From Epiperipatus broadwayi (Eukaryota > Onychophora > Udeonychophora > Euonychophora > Peripatidae), in NCBI GenBank assembly GCA_028023455.1, contig JAQFVV010012671.1, positions 682,001 through 746,000 on the forward strand: a stretch of DNA of 64,000 nucleotides. Reading direction: 5' to 3'. The notes beneath the pieces were generated by a model. The model was not told the DNA's origin. It was given only the letters and a program-made list of their open reading frames with translations, and did no database searches. A program made the position numbers and the translations under genes. Below are positions 10,766-22,859 of this stretch, piece by piece; within the stretch, counting starts at the first letter, position 1; every line of letters begins with the position of its first letter.

Positions 10766-13529
10766 CGTCTTATCTGTGAAGCTTGCAATCATCTCTTCTT
10801 ATTAACTTCACAGCAACTAATTGTCATTTGTCTTTTATTATATCTTTATTTATATGAATTAAAAAAAAAAATGGGGAAGTATGAAGGTGTTTATTATATT
10901 TATAAAATTAACATTTACTGTAAATAATATTCTGAAAATATCTTTACGACAGAATAACCTTTCCATTAGACAAATAAAAAAATTGTTTAAAATAATTATT
11001 TTTACATAATGTCAACTTTAATAACAAAAATAAATATTATTTTTGAATATACAGACTAATCACAATTGATTACAAGATTCTATAGAGAAAAAAGGATACT
11101 TTTTATTATTTTTTGTTTTTTGGCAAAAAAAAAAAAAAGATTAAATATTAATGCTTTGAAAAGATTAACGCTATTCGTGTTCAAAACAACATAATTACTC
11201 TGCGTGGATGATCTACAAACCACAAAATAATGAGTACATAAAAGAATAGAAAAGAAACCCATTTTTAAACATAATCATTAATTTATAAAATGTCCCCCTT
11301 TTTAAAAATTAATTATAACTACTGAATATTTAAACGACTTCCTTATTTCTGAACTGCTTTCGGCTAAATAAATTAAATGCGTAAGTGCCAATTTCTCTCA
11401 TAAAACAAATAACTACCAAAAATTAATGACTTTTTTTTTTTAGTTATCACCACAAACAAACTTTCAAATACAATATATCAGAATATGCATTGAACATAAG
11501 TATTTAAAATTGAAGTTTTTTTCTTTAAAAAGCAATTAAAAAGCCATGGGTGCTTTTATCTTCCCTCTTCCGGTCTGACTTTTATAATCATTTACTGTTG
11601 TGATTCAATAGTTTAAGAAGATTTTTTGTATGACCCTACATGATTAAGTATAGTAAAAATTTGATGGATCAAAGATCAGCTCTGGTCATTTCTTATCAAA
11701 CATCATATTGACTTCTGAATGACAAATCATTCCATTGATTACATTTATTATCTTTTGCATGGATATGATAAATGGTGAGCACCATGTAAAACTTGCAAAA
11801 TGAAATAAAAACTAAAAGTAATTTTCTCCTCAATGCACATTTGACCAACAATATAATTCTCAAAAAAAAAAAAAACAATTGCCCATTATTTCTTTAATGT
11901 GTGAAGAATATTATTTAAAACAATGTTGGAAGAACGTTTGGGCAATACTCTCTCCAGTATTGCTACATATATAGGTGAATTGGAGTAGATACTATTCATC
12001 ACATTATCAGTTTATCAGAATTTTGATGGTTAAGCAATATCTATTTTGTACGACAGCTAACTGAAATGAAAAAAAAAACATCTTGAGTTTACTTGGCTCT
12101 ACTCAAAAACTTTATAGGCTAAAAAACCTAACATTATATCACAATGACTTTATATATACACTATTAAATCAATAATTCTTTCATTACTATTTTACTTTAC
12201 TTGCAGTAAACTATGATTTTTCCCCTTCTGTTTCAGTAGTATTAATTATTGTATAATAATAATTATTATAGAATAATAATTATTAATTATTATTAATTAT
12301 ATATTGTTTCTATATTATTTATTTTATATTCATATTCCCTAAAATTCTTGATTAATATAATTTTGTTTAAATCTTTTTATATTTGGATCACACTTGCTTC
12401 TTTATAATATACAATACATATACAAATAATTCTGATAATACAATGACATAGTTAGAATTTTTGTGTCCCTATGCAAAATTTCAAAGAAGACATTTTTTAA
12501 ATATTTATAACATATACTTTAATACTTTTTTGAATATTTATATATAAAACAAAAGGAGTTCTAAGCCTAAAAAAAATGAAATAGTACGTGGGTTGGAGTG
12601 AGTTGTGATGGTTTAAGTCACCGTGATGGTGATTTTGCTGTTATCGGCCCATCCTGACCATTACATACATGATTTGCTTTATGAAAGTTACACTATTGTA
12701 TAATACATATATAAGATATATCAATATTTCTAATATATACACATATTTTCATGGCTATTGTTTTTGGATATTACCTTTTATTTAATGACATGTTTCCCTG
12801 CATCAGAATATTAAAATAATAACCCAAAAAAGCATGTCATTAAAAAATCATTTATACAAAACAGTCTTGAGAATATATATGTACAAAAATTTTTGATATA
12901 TTTTATGTAAGTACTGCTACAAATTTTTATATATATTACAAGAAACATTTGAGGATAGCTTATATATGGAAAGAACAAAAAATTGAAACGATATAAAATT
13001 AAGAATTTCTGTGAGAATAAATAAAAAATACAGAAGCAAAAAAAATGCAACTAATTAAAAAATATATTATATATTTAAAATACAGTAATTTATACCTTTT
13101 TTGACAACCAGTGTAACACAGGAAGAAAGCCCCAAAGAAAATTGCTAGGTAGTTTGAATTAAAAAAAAAGTGTTTAATTAGGTATCCTCAGCAACAAGAG
13201 AAACTAATTATTAAACATTTATAAATTTCTCTCGACAATATGTATTTGTACATTAATTGTAAAGTTCCATGAAAAGTGAAGAAATAATTGTTTTGAACAC
13301 TATACATAAACTTTGTAATTGAAATATTAGGAAGTGGGATTCACTATAAAAATTAAGGATATAAAAATGGTTTTGTGGATACTGAAATTACAGGATTCAT
13401 ACTACTGAAAAATATCAAATGCAGACAATTTAGGTTTATATCATAACAAGTTCTCATTCTGTAGAAGTGGAGGACTTTTATATAAATACTAGCTGTACCC
13501 ACAGCCTTGTTCACATTATTCTGTTAAAC
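10766..13529. other. AT-rich non-coding stretch
   Basis: No gene or family relic was recognised. It contains poly-A/T tracts, an ATT/AAT-rich simple-sequence patch at 12238-12310, and a small patch of more mixed composition at 12585-12670 that I cannot assign. Confidence 0.55.
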
Positions 13530-13725
13530 GAATGTAATGTAGTTGATAATTAGAATATATTTAAATAATATTTACATAAAATAATAATACATGAATTATT
13601 AACATCAGGTAAAACTAACTATTGTAATGCCTTTTATATACAATGTTGTAGAACATTTTTAACTACTGTTATTATTTCATGTAAATATTCTTTAAATATA
13701 TTTTAATTATCAACTACATTACATT
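13530..13725. mobile_element. Palindromic MITE-like element
   Basis: The arm at about 13530-13586 (gaatgtaatgtagttgataa and on) is repeated in inverted orientation at about 13670-13725, 57 bp with few mismatches and an 80-bp centre. A third, partial copy of the gaatrtaatgyagttgataa motif follows at 13781-13800, so related sequences cluster here. Nothing is encoded. Confidence 0.65.
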
Positions 13726-14123
13726 GCTTTATTTTATTAACATGAGTGCTCACTTTAGTAGAGTAATAATAAAAACAAAAGAATATAATGCAGTTGATAA
13801 TTTAAATTTATAAATATAAGGAGATAGCATATAAAAGTGATTTACCTGCTGAAGAAGAAGTTGTAAGTAGTAACCAAAAATAATTAAATCAAATTAATTT
13901 AGGCCTAGTACTTTCGAGGTTTTTCCCCTCATATTCATGACCAGAATAAGTTATAAACATTGCTGTAATATTACAAAATAATAAAATATGCAAATGCGAA
14001 TTAATTTGTCCATTTTTTTGAAATAGAAAAACACGTGTCATGTCTATTGATGGCATTGTTATCACTGACAATAAAATACACAAATATAAGGTGAATATAT
14101 TCTAAACAATAAATTTTTTAGTA

Positions 14124-15498
14124 GTTTTCTATTCTATCATGTCAGCCGCTTGTTGGCACAATTTATATGCCATTTACATGGCTGCCACCTTCTAGCCTAA
14201 TATATCTATACCAAAAAGCATAGAAAGAGGCCATTTAATATGTGACAGCTAGTGGTCATAGATGATGGGGTTCATTTCCATGCTATAAAGCACAGAAAAG
14301 ATGCCGTTTAGCTGCAGCTGGCCTGTTTTAGTGTTATGCCCTTTATCCCAATGCTAACATTTCACTGTTCACTACAGTATCATGTGAGGGTGCCTGGACT
14401 TCAGACTGCCACAACTCTTCAAATATTCATGTCAAAGGAATTAACTTACAAGTGATTCGACCTACTTTACCTCCTAATAATTATCTATCCATCACCACAG
14501 TTCCCTAATCAATGTGGAACCTTCAAATTAATTCAGAAAGGGGAGGTCTAAGCACGATTTTGACCAGCTCATGTGAATAGTCACATTTTCACAAGAACAT
14601 ATCTCTGACAAAAATGGCTGACAGGTCGAAATTGGTCCAACTGCCATCCACAGAAGCCAGCCTGCATGAGCAATTTAATAATTCTACTGGAATAAAATCT
14701 TTGCAATAAGGTAGGTCAATTGATAAAGTTTTAATTCTTGTGGATATGAAAAGGAATAGCCCTCTGGCCTACATTGCAAGACTAAGATTTGACTTTTTGG
14801 GGTGACTTGGAGTTCAAGTGAGTTTTGAAATTTGTTGGTAGCGTCAAATTGTTCTCAACTAAATTACAGAAATTGATGAAGGAAATTGGAATGAATTATG
14901 TTAAGCCTTCAGACCAAAAAAACCAAGGATGTATGAATGTGAACATTCTCATAGTTCTATTCAGAGAAACCAAAGGTAATTGTTCAAATACTGAATCCAT
15001 TGATTAATTAATCTTGAAATACCTAACGAAAAAGGCATAAAAAAAGCTGATTGAGTTGGAAATTATTAATCATTCTCAATAGGTGTGCCATTAAGATCCA
15101 AACACATATTATCTTTCAAAGATAGTAAGAAATCAATCAATAAATAATTATTTTTTAAAAATCTTTTTCAAAGATGACCTGAAAAAGTACAAGACAGTTC
15201 AGTAATTAAAGCATTATCAGCATCATTTTTTGGCCACCATGATGTAGTTGTAAAGTTTGTGGGGAGGGGGAGAAGGTTTTGCCACATGTGCAATTCTACT
15301 AGAATAGAATATTTGCAATAATGTATGTTTACGTAAAATTGTTCCAGTAAAACTTATTAAGGAAATTAATGAATTACATTAACCCATACAATTTTTATAT
15401 TCTTTCACAAAGAATGGGGTGGGTCCGGTAGTGTTACATGTATGTATTTTTGCTTAGCATCAATGCCATCAAGCGGCTGACATGATAGAATAGAAAAC
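14124..15498. mobile_element. TA-flanked TIR DNA element, 1.4 kb
   Basis: Inverted ends of about 35 bp (GTTTTCTATTCTATCATGTC at 14124-14143, continuing AGCCGCTTG, complemented at 15464-15498) are flanked by TA at 14122-14123 and 15499-15500. A TA target and long termini fit a Tc1/mariner-like or other TA-targeting family. The 1375-bp interior has no recognisable transposase, so it is a non-autonomous copy. The interior is richer in G+C than its surroundings near 14140-14660. It holds a repeated caattctactrgaataraat motif near 14670 and 15290, suggesting an internal duplication. The weak open frame at 14825-15007 matches nothing I know. Confidence 0.82.
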
Positions 15499-15500
15499 TA

Positions 15501-18500
15501 ACTTTTTAAATGTTTTATTATCTAAATTCTATTATAACAGGTCTGTTATATGGAACACAATAATATAGTGTGTGTGCACAAATATATATAAAGTTGAAAG
15601 AAAATGTAGACATAAACACAGACATACATTTTTGTAGATATATTCTATATTTTACTTGGAATAAAAATAATAAATAAAGAGTTAAATAACTGAATTAAAA
15701 TAGAATTTTATTATGAAATAAATACTTTTTTAAAAAAGGGTCTAAATAAATAATCTGATTTTGAAATTTAAAAACAAGCAGGGTTTATTTTGAAATCTTT
15801 TAATTAAAACTTGTATAAAATATATTTTTAATTAATGATTATATGCATTTCTATTATCTATTTTTAAAAATCTTTGATAACATTTCCAAATGTAGCTTTT
15901 AAATTAAAACTGCTTTTGGAGGGATTAAAATTGTTTCCAATCAAGAGTGTTAATAAAAAAACACATTTTTAAATTAGTGATGTTGTCACCTCAGAGGATT
16001 TTATAAAAGGACTGAGAAAAAATATCGGAGAGCTGACTTTAAAGACATGTAGATGTCTAAAAGTTTCAGATCTTCTTCTAACAATTAACTTTTAGATAAA
16101 TGCTTTGCTCGAGTTGGTTTTTTTTTAAATCTAATGTCCCAACTCCTCACTGAAGAGACCCATAAGTCGAAACTGGTCTGGGGATGGGGACAATCCAAGA
16201 TAAAAGTGATTTGAATGCCTTCTCTTGTAGTAGCATTTATCATAAATAAAAAAAAAGCTTGTTTAGAGCTATTAGCACGCTCTTAATTTTACTTACAGTT
16301 TTGTAAAAGCTGGCCAGAAGAATCTGGTTTTCATATTTTGAGAAGCAGTGGCCAAATAGGCCAGCTGCAAAGTTTGGATATTAATTTTTCTTAAAAAACC
16401 ATTCATCTTAATATTTTTATGAAGCAGTTAGCTAGCAAAATTGATGTTTGGAGAGTTATAAAAATAAAAATAGCTCACATGAAGATGTAGCTGAAATCAA
16501 GCCAGTAGATCCAGCAGTGAGCAGTCTACTAGTTCTACATACTGGACTTTTGATTCACTTGAAGACTCAGTCAATTTAAAATGAATCAGACTGTACAAAT
16601 GTGTTCTAGAAGTCAGTTTGCAGGCCTAAAGCTCATCAAGCCCTAGTCAGAAGGAAGCTCATGGCATGCCAACAAATTACTTGAATCTTTCCTGATACTG
16701 TTTTATCTGGATTATACTTTTCCTGATGGTGACAATCACCAAAACCAAGCTCACCAAAAAAAATCTTCTAGCTTGCTCAGGGTACCCCAGCTTGTTGAAG
16801 TACTTATACATATGTTGCTGTGTCTATATGCAGAAAAGCACACATAAACATATATACAAAAATGAGTTGTTTTTAAATAATTTAAGACATTTTAAAATTT
16901 CTATAATCTAAAGTTTAAGACATTGATAATTAATCAATCAAAACAGTTACAGGTTGAAAACTAATTTTATTTCTTTTTAAAATGGAAGGAAAAAAACCTA
17001 AATTATTACGATAGAATTTGATAGCTGATTTTTCTTTATTGATACATATGTATATGTGTGAATTTTATGTATATTCAAACTGGAATTAGTAATTATAAAA
17101 ATGTCATTTATTATTTTAACAAAATTGAATTTGTGTTAATAGACTAATATAACATACATCTGTGCATATATATATAACCCATGTATTTTACATCATTTAA
17201 AAATGATAACTAAAAAGTTTATTTTGTATCAAGTCAAATATGTTCAGAAATTACACACACATATATATGTGTGCATATATATGTCAATTGTATTGCAAAT
17301 ACCATTATGTGTCAGATAGACACTTACATGTAAAATTTTAATCGTTTTTTATTATTAAATGTCAATTCACACCTTTTTTATTTTATATCAAGCCACATTG
17401 TGTGTTGTCCGGTTTTAAATAAATCTATAGGAACGTATATGTAAACCATAATAGTAACTTGAATTTTGTAAATTACAAATGCGATAATTTTTTTATTGTA
17501 TATAAATCAAAAGCCTTTTAATTGCAGAGCCACATAATCTAAAGACCTTAATATCATGTTTTTATATTGTAATTAATAAACTTGAATTCAATTGTTAAAA
17601 TTTTATTAAATCATCATTTCTTGGTCAAATAACAGTAATGAGCTTGTATTCTTCTGAGCTATATTTATGTATAACCACTGATATATAAATGGGGATGTAT
17701 TTTAGTGCTTGTGGGGCATCCAGATGGTTAATAACAATAATTGAATGATATATCCTGGAATGGCTCTAACATCATAATCTTTAAAGCCAATGCACTACAT
17801 TGTATTTGTCTTAGAAATGGAGTTTATAGATGGCCAGACATTAATGGTACTAAGTGGCCAGAGCATTGATGATGACCAGTATATTTTAATATCCCAGCAT
17901 TATTTTGATGATGTATTCTGATGGATGAGCATTTAAGTTGGTATATAATTCCCGAAGCTGGCAATGACTCAATAGTTAGCCTGGTCTACAGAATACCCAT
18001 TTCCAATCCAGTCACCAGATTGATTGTTGATTTATATTTTTTATTGTGTTGATTTATTTTAGTGTTGATCATTCATGATGATGATGAATGGTTTCTTTTG
18101 AGTATTACTTATACTTATTGATAATGCTGGTGGATTTATAGTTACTTATAAAATAATAGTTTTTACTTCACCTTTGATTAGTAATTAATTGAGATTGTAA
18201 GAGTTAGACAAGCTTCACTTTTTTGCGTAAAGCTCAATCTCAATTAATAGTTACTTATAGTTGTTCTGAGGAGTAGTTGGTGATCTTTCAGAGTGATCTC
18301 TATAGATTGCTCTGATATATTTTGGATGTTAAACATTACTTTAACATTTTTTTTATAACATCTTATTTAAATATTATATTTTTGTAAATTTTAAATTTAA
18401 TTTACTTAGGAGTGATGATGATTTGCCATCACTCCAGGTCAACCCTTATTTTCCCCATCCCATTACACTATATTTGATGTATTTAAATTGTTTACCTGAT

Positions 18501-19931
18501 AATTCTTTCCATTTCTTGCATTAGTAAAAAGTTTAAGAATTAAAATATATTTACATAATATTTATATGAAATAATTATTAAGCAAAAAATGTAACTTTTA
18601 TTACATACAAAAAACAATAGCTTTAAATTATTTTGTTTCTCATGTGATAATTTTCAAAATGGCTATAAAATGTTAACATTGTAGAAAATGCAAATAAGAA
18701 ATTGCAAATGCAGACCATAATTCTCTACCCTCCTTTCCATTCCTCTTTTGAAAAGAAGAAATTTAAAAAATTTTTAAAACAAGAATAATCCATATTCCCA
18801 AACCGAGTTTTTTCAAATACAATTAAAAAAAAGATGTTTGAAATTCATCTTTATTTTATAAGTCAAGATTATATGGATAGTATTATGAGAAATCAATTGT
18901 AAAAACTCAACATATTTTTTTTTGTTTCTCTATACTCTCTCCCATTCCTCCCTCTCCACTTTTTTAAAACCCAAAAAGAAATTGAAAAGAGACATAAAAG
19001 TTTGCCAAAACAAAAGACCTGTCAATGAAAATTAATACTAAGAGGTATTAGATTACACATTGAATTTATAAATTAAATCGTAGTAGTATTACAATAAATC
19101 AACACTTAAAAAAAAAAAAAAACTTCAATTGATAGATTAGTCATCCCAGTATTCTTTCATGATATCAAACCAGTGTTTAAAGGTCAATTAAAAAGAAAAT
19201 CAAAATATAGATAGCGGACTAGATCAGGACCAAAAATTACTTCACTAATAAAAAGATGGCAGTTACCAAAAGCAGAACTGATATCATAGTGTGAAAGAAT
19301 TCAACAAAAATACAAAATACTGGAATTATTACAAGCATTTTAACAGAAACAAAAAGAATATATATTTTAAACACATTGTGTAAATAATGACATATTAGGT
19401 AATTGTAATAATAATATTGATATTTAAAAAAAGTGAAAAAAAAAAAGCAAGTGATAGATAGTGAGAGGTCTTTTAAATACAAAGGTTAACTACAAATATT
19501 CAGTAAGTATTGCCTGATTGCAATATAATCTACTACATTGTATGTTGATATTAGCCCTCTATTGTTCTTTCTCTCTCTCTTTTTTTTGTATACCCATGTT
19601 TCTATCTATTTAAATTTACATCCACTACTATATATATATTTCAGATATAGTGATATTCTTTGTATATATTTTCATAGTTATATTCTTTATCTTTATAAAA
19701 TACTGACTATATAGCGATTCTCTTATTAAATGTTTTTTCCTTATAAAATTCATAGTTTACAGTATGTTAAAACTTTTTTAACAACAGCACATATCTCTTT
19801 TTTCCTTCAAAATATATATGAATTATAAAATATGTTCTTTTTCACTAAATACAATGAAAAAATATAATCAAAAATATATACATTCTCCTTTTTTCTTTAC
19901 AAAAACTTTATTTTTCCATCACCATATATAT
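15501..19931. other. Mostly non-coding stretch
   Basis: No gene was recognised in these 4.4 kb. A patch at 15990-16800 has more mixed composition and looks like an old repeat; near 16155 it shares the motif gtcgaaaytggtc with the TIR element at 14124-15498 (near 14626). A short inverted repeat lies at 18182-18250 (attaattgagatt arms). The rest is AT-rich with CA/TA microsatellites near 17255-17285. Confidence 0.5.
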
Positions 19932-20393
19932 ACATTTTCATGGAAGGATAAGATCCTTGAAAATGACTACAAATAAGGTGGTTGAAATGTTAAATGTGAT
20001 AAAGTTAAATGTATATACATGGTGATGAAAAAAATAAAGTTTATGGAAAGCAAAAAAGGAGTGCGATTATATTTTTTATTGGATTTAGTGGGAAAGAACA
20101 TTACATTTTATAACTCATATATTTTGAAAGAAAAAAAGATGTGTTTTGTTGTTAAAAGGGTTTTAACGGTGGTGATAAGTAAAATATATTTTGGAATTAG
20201 TAAACTTGTATGGATGTTTTTTTGGACAATCAGAAAAATAGTGACATTTTCGTGGCAGGATATGATCCTTGAAAATGACTATAAATAAGGTGGTCGAAAT
20301 GTTGGATGTGGTAAACAAGTATATATATGGTGATGGGAAAAATAAAGTTTTTGGAAAGAAAATGATTGGATTTATTGAAAAAGAACATTACAT
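19932..20393. repeat. Direct repeat, two copies about 312 bp apart
   Basis: The block acattttcrtggmaggatah gatccttgaaaatgactaya (split here by a space) starts at 19932 and again at 20244. In both copies it continues through aaataaggtggtygaaatgt, a tatata-ggtgatg motif, ataaagtttwtggaaag and finally aaagaacattacat (about 20106 and 20393). The second copy lacks some internal sequence. Just before the first copy, ccatcaccatatatataca is the inverse of the internal motif. The open frame at 20019-20288 spans the repeat junction and is not a gene. It is probably part of a dispersed or tandem repeat family; the type is unknown. Confidence 0.7.
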
Positions 20394-20399
20394 GGGGAT

Positions 20400-21687
20400 A
20401 TTAAATTGTGCCCAAAGGTAAATAAAGGATACTAGGCAATAGGATACTAAATCATACACTATATGGTACATACTTATTTTTCTATTTATATAATTTATTG
20501 GAATATGTAATAAAAACATTTACATGAATATGCAATTCACTACTGTTAATGAAAACATTCACAGAAAAGCACGTTTTTTTAAAAAAGATTCAGCTTTATT
20601 ACTGCTTAGCATATTTTCAATATAACATGTATATCATATTCATAACTATTCCATTCTCTAAATATTTTTAATTATATGAATAATTAAAAAAACCCTTGCC
20701 TATAATCAAGTATAATAAAACTTTAATTGTTGATTGCAAATAAATCTTAAACAAAAAGACTGGAAGCAATTGTTGTATTAATGATCAAAAATCAAGGAAT
20801 TGTTTCCGTAAACAATCTTTCATTATATTATAATGGCTTTTTCAATGAAAAAGTGTTATACATACGGTCTTCTATTTATTATGAATTAATGCCAAACGAT
20901 AAAAATATTTAAAAACTTAGTAATAGAAATAGACGCAAGTTAGAATTTTGTTTTTAATAACTTATGATAATTGCAGTGCATACTGGGTATTCTTTTTTTT
21001 TTTCTGGAAATTTCCATTCTACGCAGCGAAGAATTGTCATTCAATTGTCAATCTAACATGTTTACTAGGATATCTAACGGCACCGGAAATAATTATTAGA
21101 TTAATTAAACTGCCTGTCGTTTTTAGATCCGAAGCTGTTGGATTTATATATATAACTGAATATGAATATTAACAAGAATAATAAAACTATTGAAAGAAAA
21201 ACCTATAATATCATTTGCATGTTTTATTCGGTATAACTGAAGGCCAGCAACACGATCTAATCAAAGAAAAAACATAGTGCATATTGGATATTTTTTTTTC
21301 TTTTGGAATTTTCCGCGGTTCTCACTATTCTATATTTTACTTCTAAAAATTTCCTGCATCGTTCAGTAATAATTTTTAGAAATTTAAAAATAAATTGAAT
21401 TTTTATTTTCCCGATCAAAATATCTTCTTAAATTTGTCCACATATTTTCATACGTTTTTCGACTACAAATGCATTATTTGTCTTTTATAATAATGAAAAT
21501 AAAAGACTTGTAGCCTAAGAAATATTCTAAAGTATTATGAAAAAAAAAAAAAAAATTGTGGATAGACTTTAACCTGTTAAACATTATCATAGATAGTATG
21601 CACCATTCTCAGGCAAGCTAGTGACAAGTTTCTATCCACTTTTAATACCTTATGAGGGATGCATTATAATATGCATTGCAAGTTTTG
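20400..21687. other. AT-rich non-coding stretch
   Basis: No gene, RNA or element was recognised. The small open frame at 20948-21172 resembles no family I know and lies in sequence of ordinary local composition. Confidence 0.5.
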
Positions 21688-22092
21688 ATTTTATCAATGC
21701 ATGATTCACTCTCAGCTCAATCCTATCACAACCAACAGCCCCAAAACCAGGCCAACCTCCCATAGTAGATACATTAGAAACACTATTTCAGTTAAACCAT
21801 ATAGCATGTTACAATTTTAACTTCATATACACATTGTCTTTTTCACATCTTGGATCATGTTTCAATAATGTATGATGAAATAGAAGTTTAAATTCTTTAA
21901 ATATATATATGAAGTTAAGTTTAAATATCTAAATATATATATATACAAAATTAAAATTGTAACGTACTATATGGCTTAATTGAAAAAGTGTGTTCCTAAT
22001 GTATCTATAGTATGGGAGGTTGGCCTGACTTCTGGGCTGATGGATGGTTGTGATAGAATTGGAGATGAGGGTGAATGATGCACTGATAAAAA
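21688..22092. mobile_element. Foldback MITE with arms of about 150 bp
   Basis: The left arm (from ttttatcaatgcatgattca at 21690 through ctatcacaacca, aggccaacctcccata, gatacatta and catatagca.gttacaatttt) is matched in reverse order on the right (aaaattgtaacgtactatat at 21951 through tatgggaggttggcc, tggttgtgatag and gatgcactgataaaa ending near 22092). Identity is high across about 150 bp with a central AT-rich loop. No coding capacity. Terminal bases and target duplication are uncertain. Confidence 0.82.
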
Positions 22093-22859
22093 CAAACATA
22101 CATAGTAATAATATTGTAGATATGTAAGTAATTAATAAAAATAACTGCTAATTAAAAAAAGAGAGAGAAAAGTCAGCAGTTTAAAAGTAATTCATATAAT
22201 TTAGTATTTTTTCCTGTTAAATTAATATTAAACATACAGGGCTAGTTCCATAGATTTGACAGCAAGATATCTATCTACCTCAGGTATCAAATTCAAATAG
22301 GCATTAAAATGAGACATTATAAAAAATATATACATAATAATTATACTGACTTTTATTTAAAGCCTATTACATTTATTGCTTTGTTTAATGTTTATAACAT
22401 TGATAAAGTACAAACATTGTTTAAACTTATTATATTATAGTCTATGATTGTATCTTAATATTCAGATTGACTTTCTATTTAAAAAGTTGCCAAAATATAT
22501 AAATTATTACTTTTTTTTTTTTTTGATAATAATAATGTGAGACCAAAGTTACTGAATATTCTTATTTCATTACTAAATAATAAGATTCTGATTTTTTTAA
22601 AACATTTATTAATAAAAGCAAAATTTTTGTAAGTTGCATTCAAAACATATATTTTCAATTATAATTTCTATCATGACAATTAAACATTTTTTAATATGAT
22701 TTATATGTCATCTTACTATTCTATTATCCAATTTAATTTCACATACTTGAATAGATAGTATTCTGATTATTTACCCAAGTATCAATTTTTTCTTAAGTTA
22801 TCCTTTATCCAGACATTCTGTCTTATGTTAAAGTTGATGTTTTCACTTTTTAGTCCTCT
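22093..22859. other. AT-rich stretch, possible end of the adjacent retroelement
   Basis: No protein motif was seen. By position this could hold the 3' LTR of the minus-strand Gypsy element that follows, but I found no second copy to prove it. Confidence 0.35.

Noticed and set aside
13495-13515. actagctgtacccacagcc motif, similar to a sequence often seen at repeat ends in invertebrates
   Set aside because: Too short to assign to a family, and no element boundary could be tied to it.
20019-20288. 89-residue open frame
   Set aside because: Lies across the 312-bp direct repeat; low complexity and no family resemblance.
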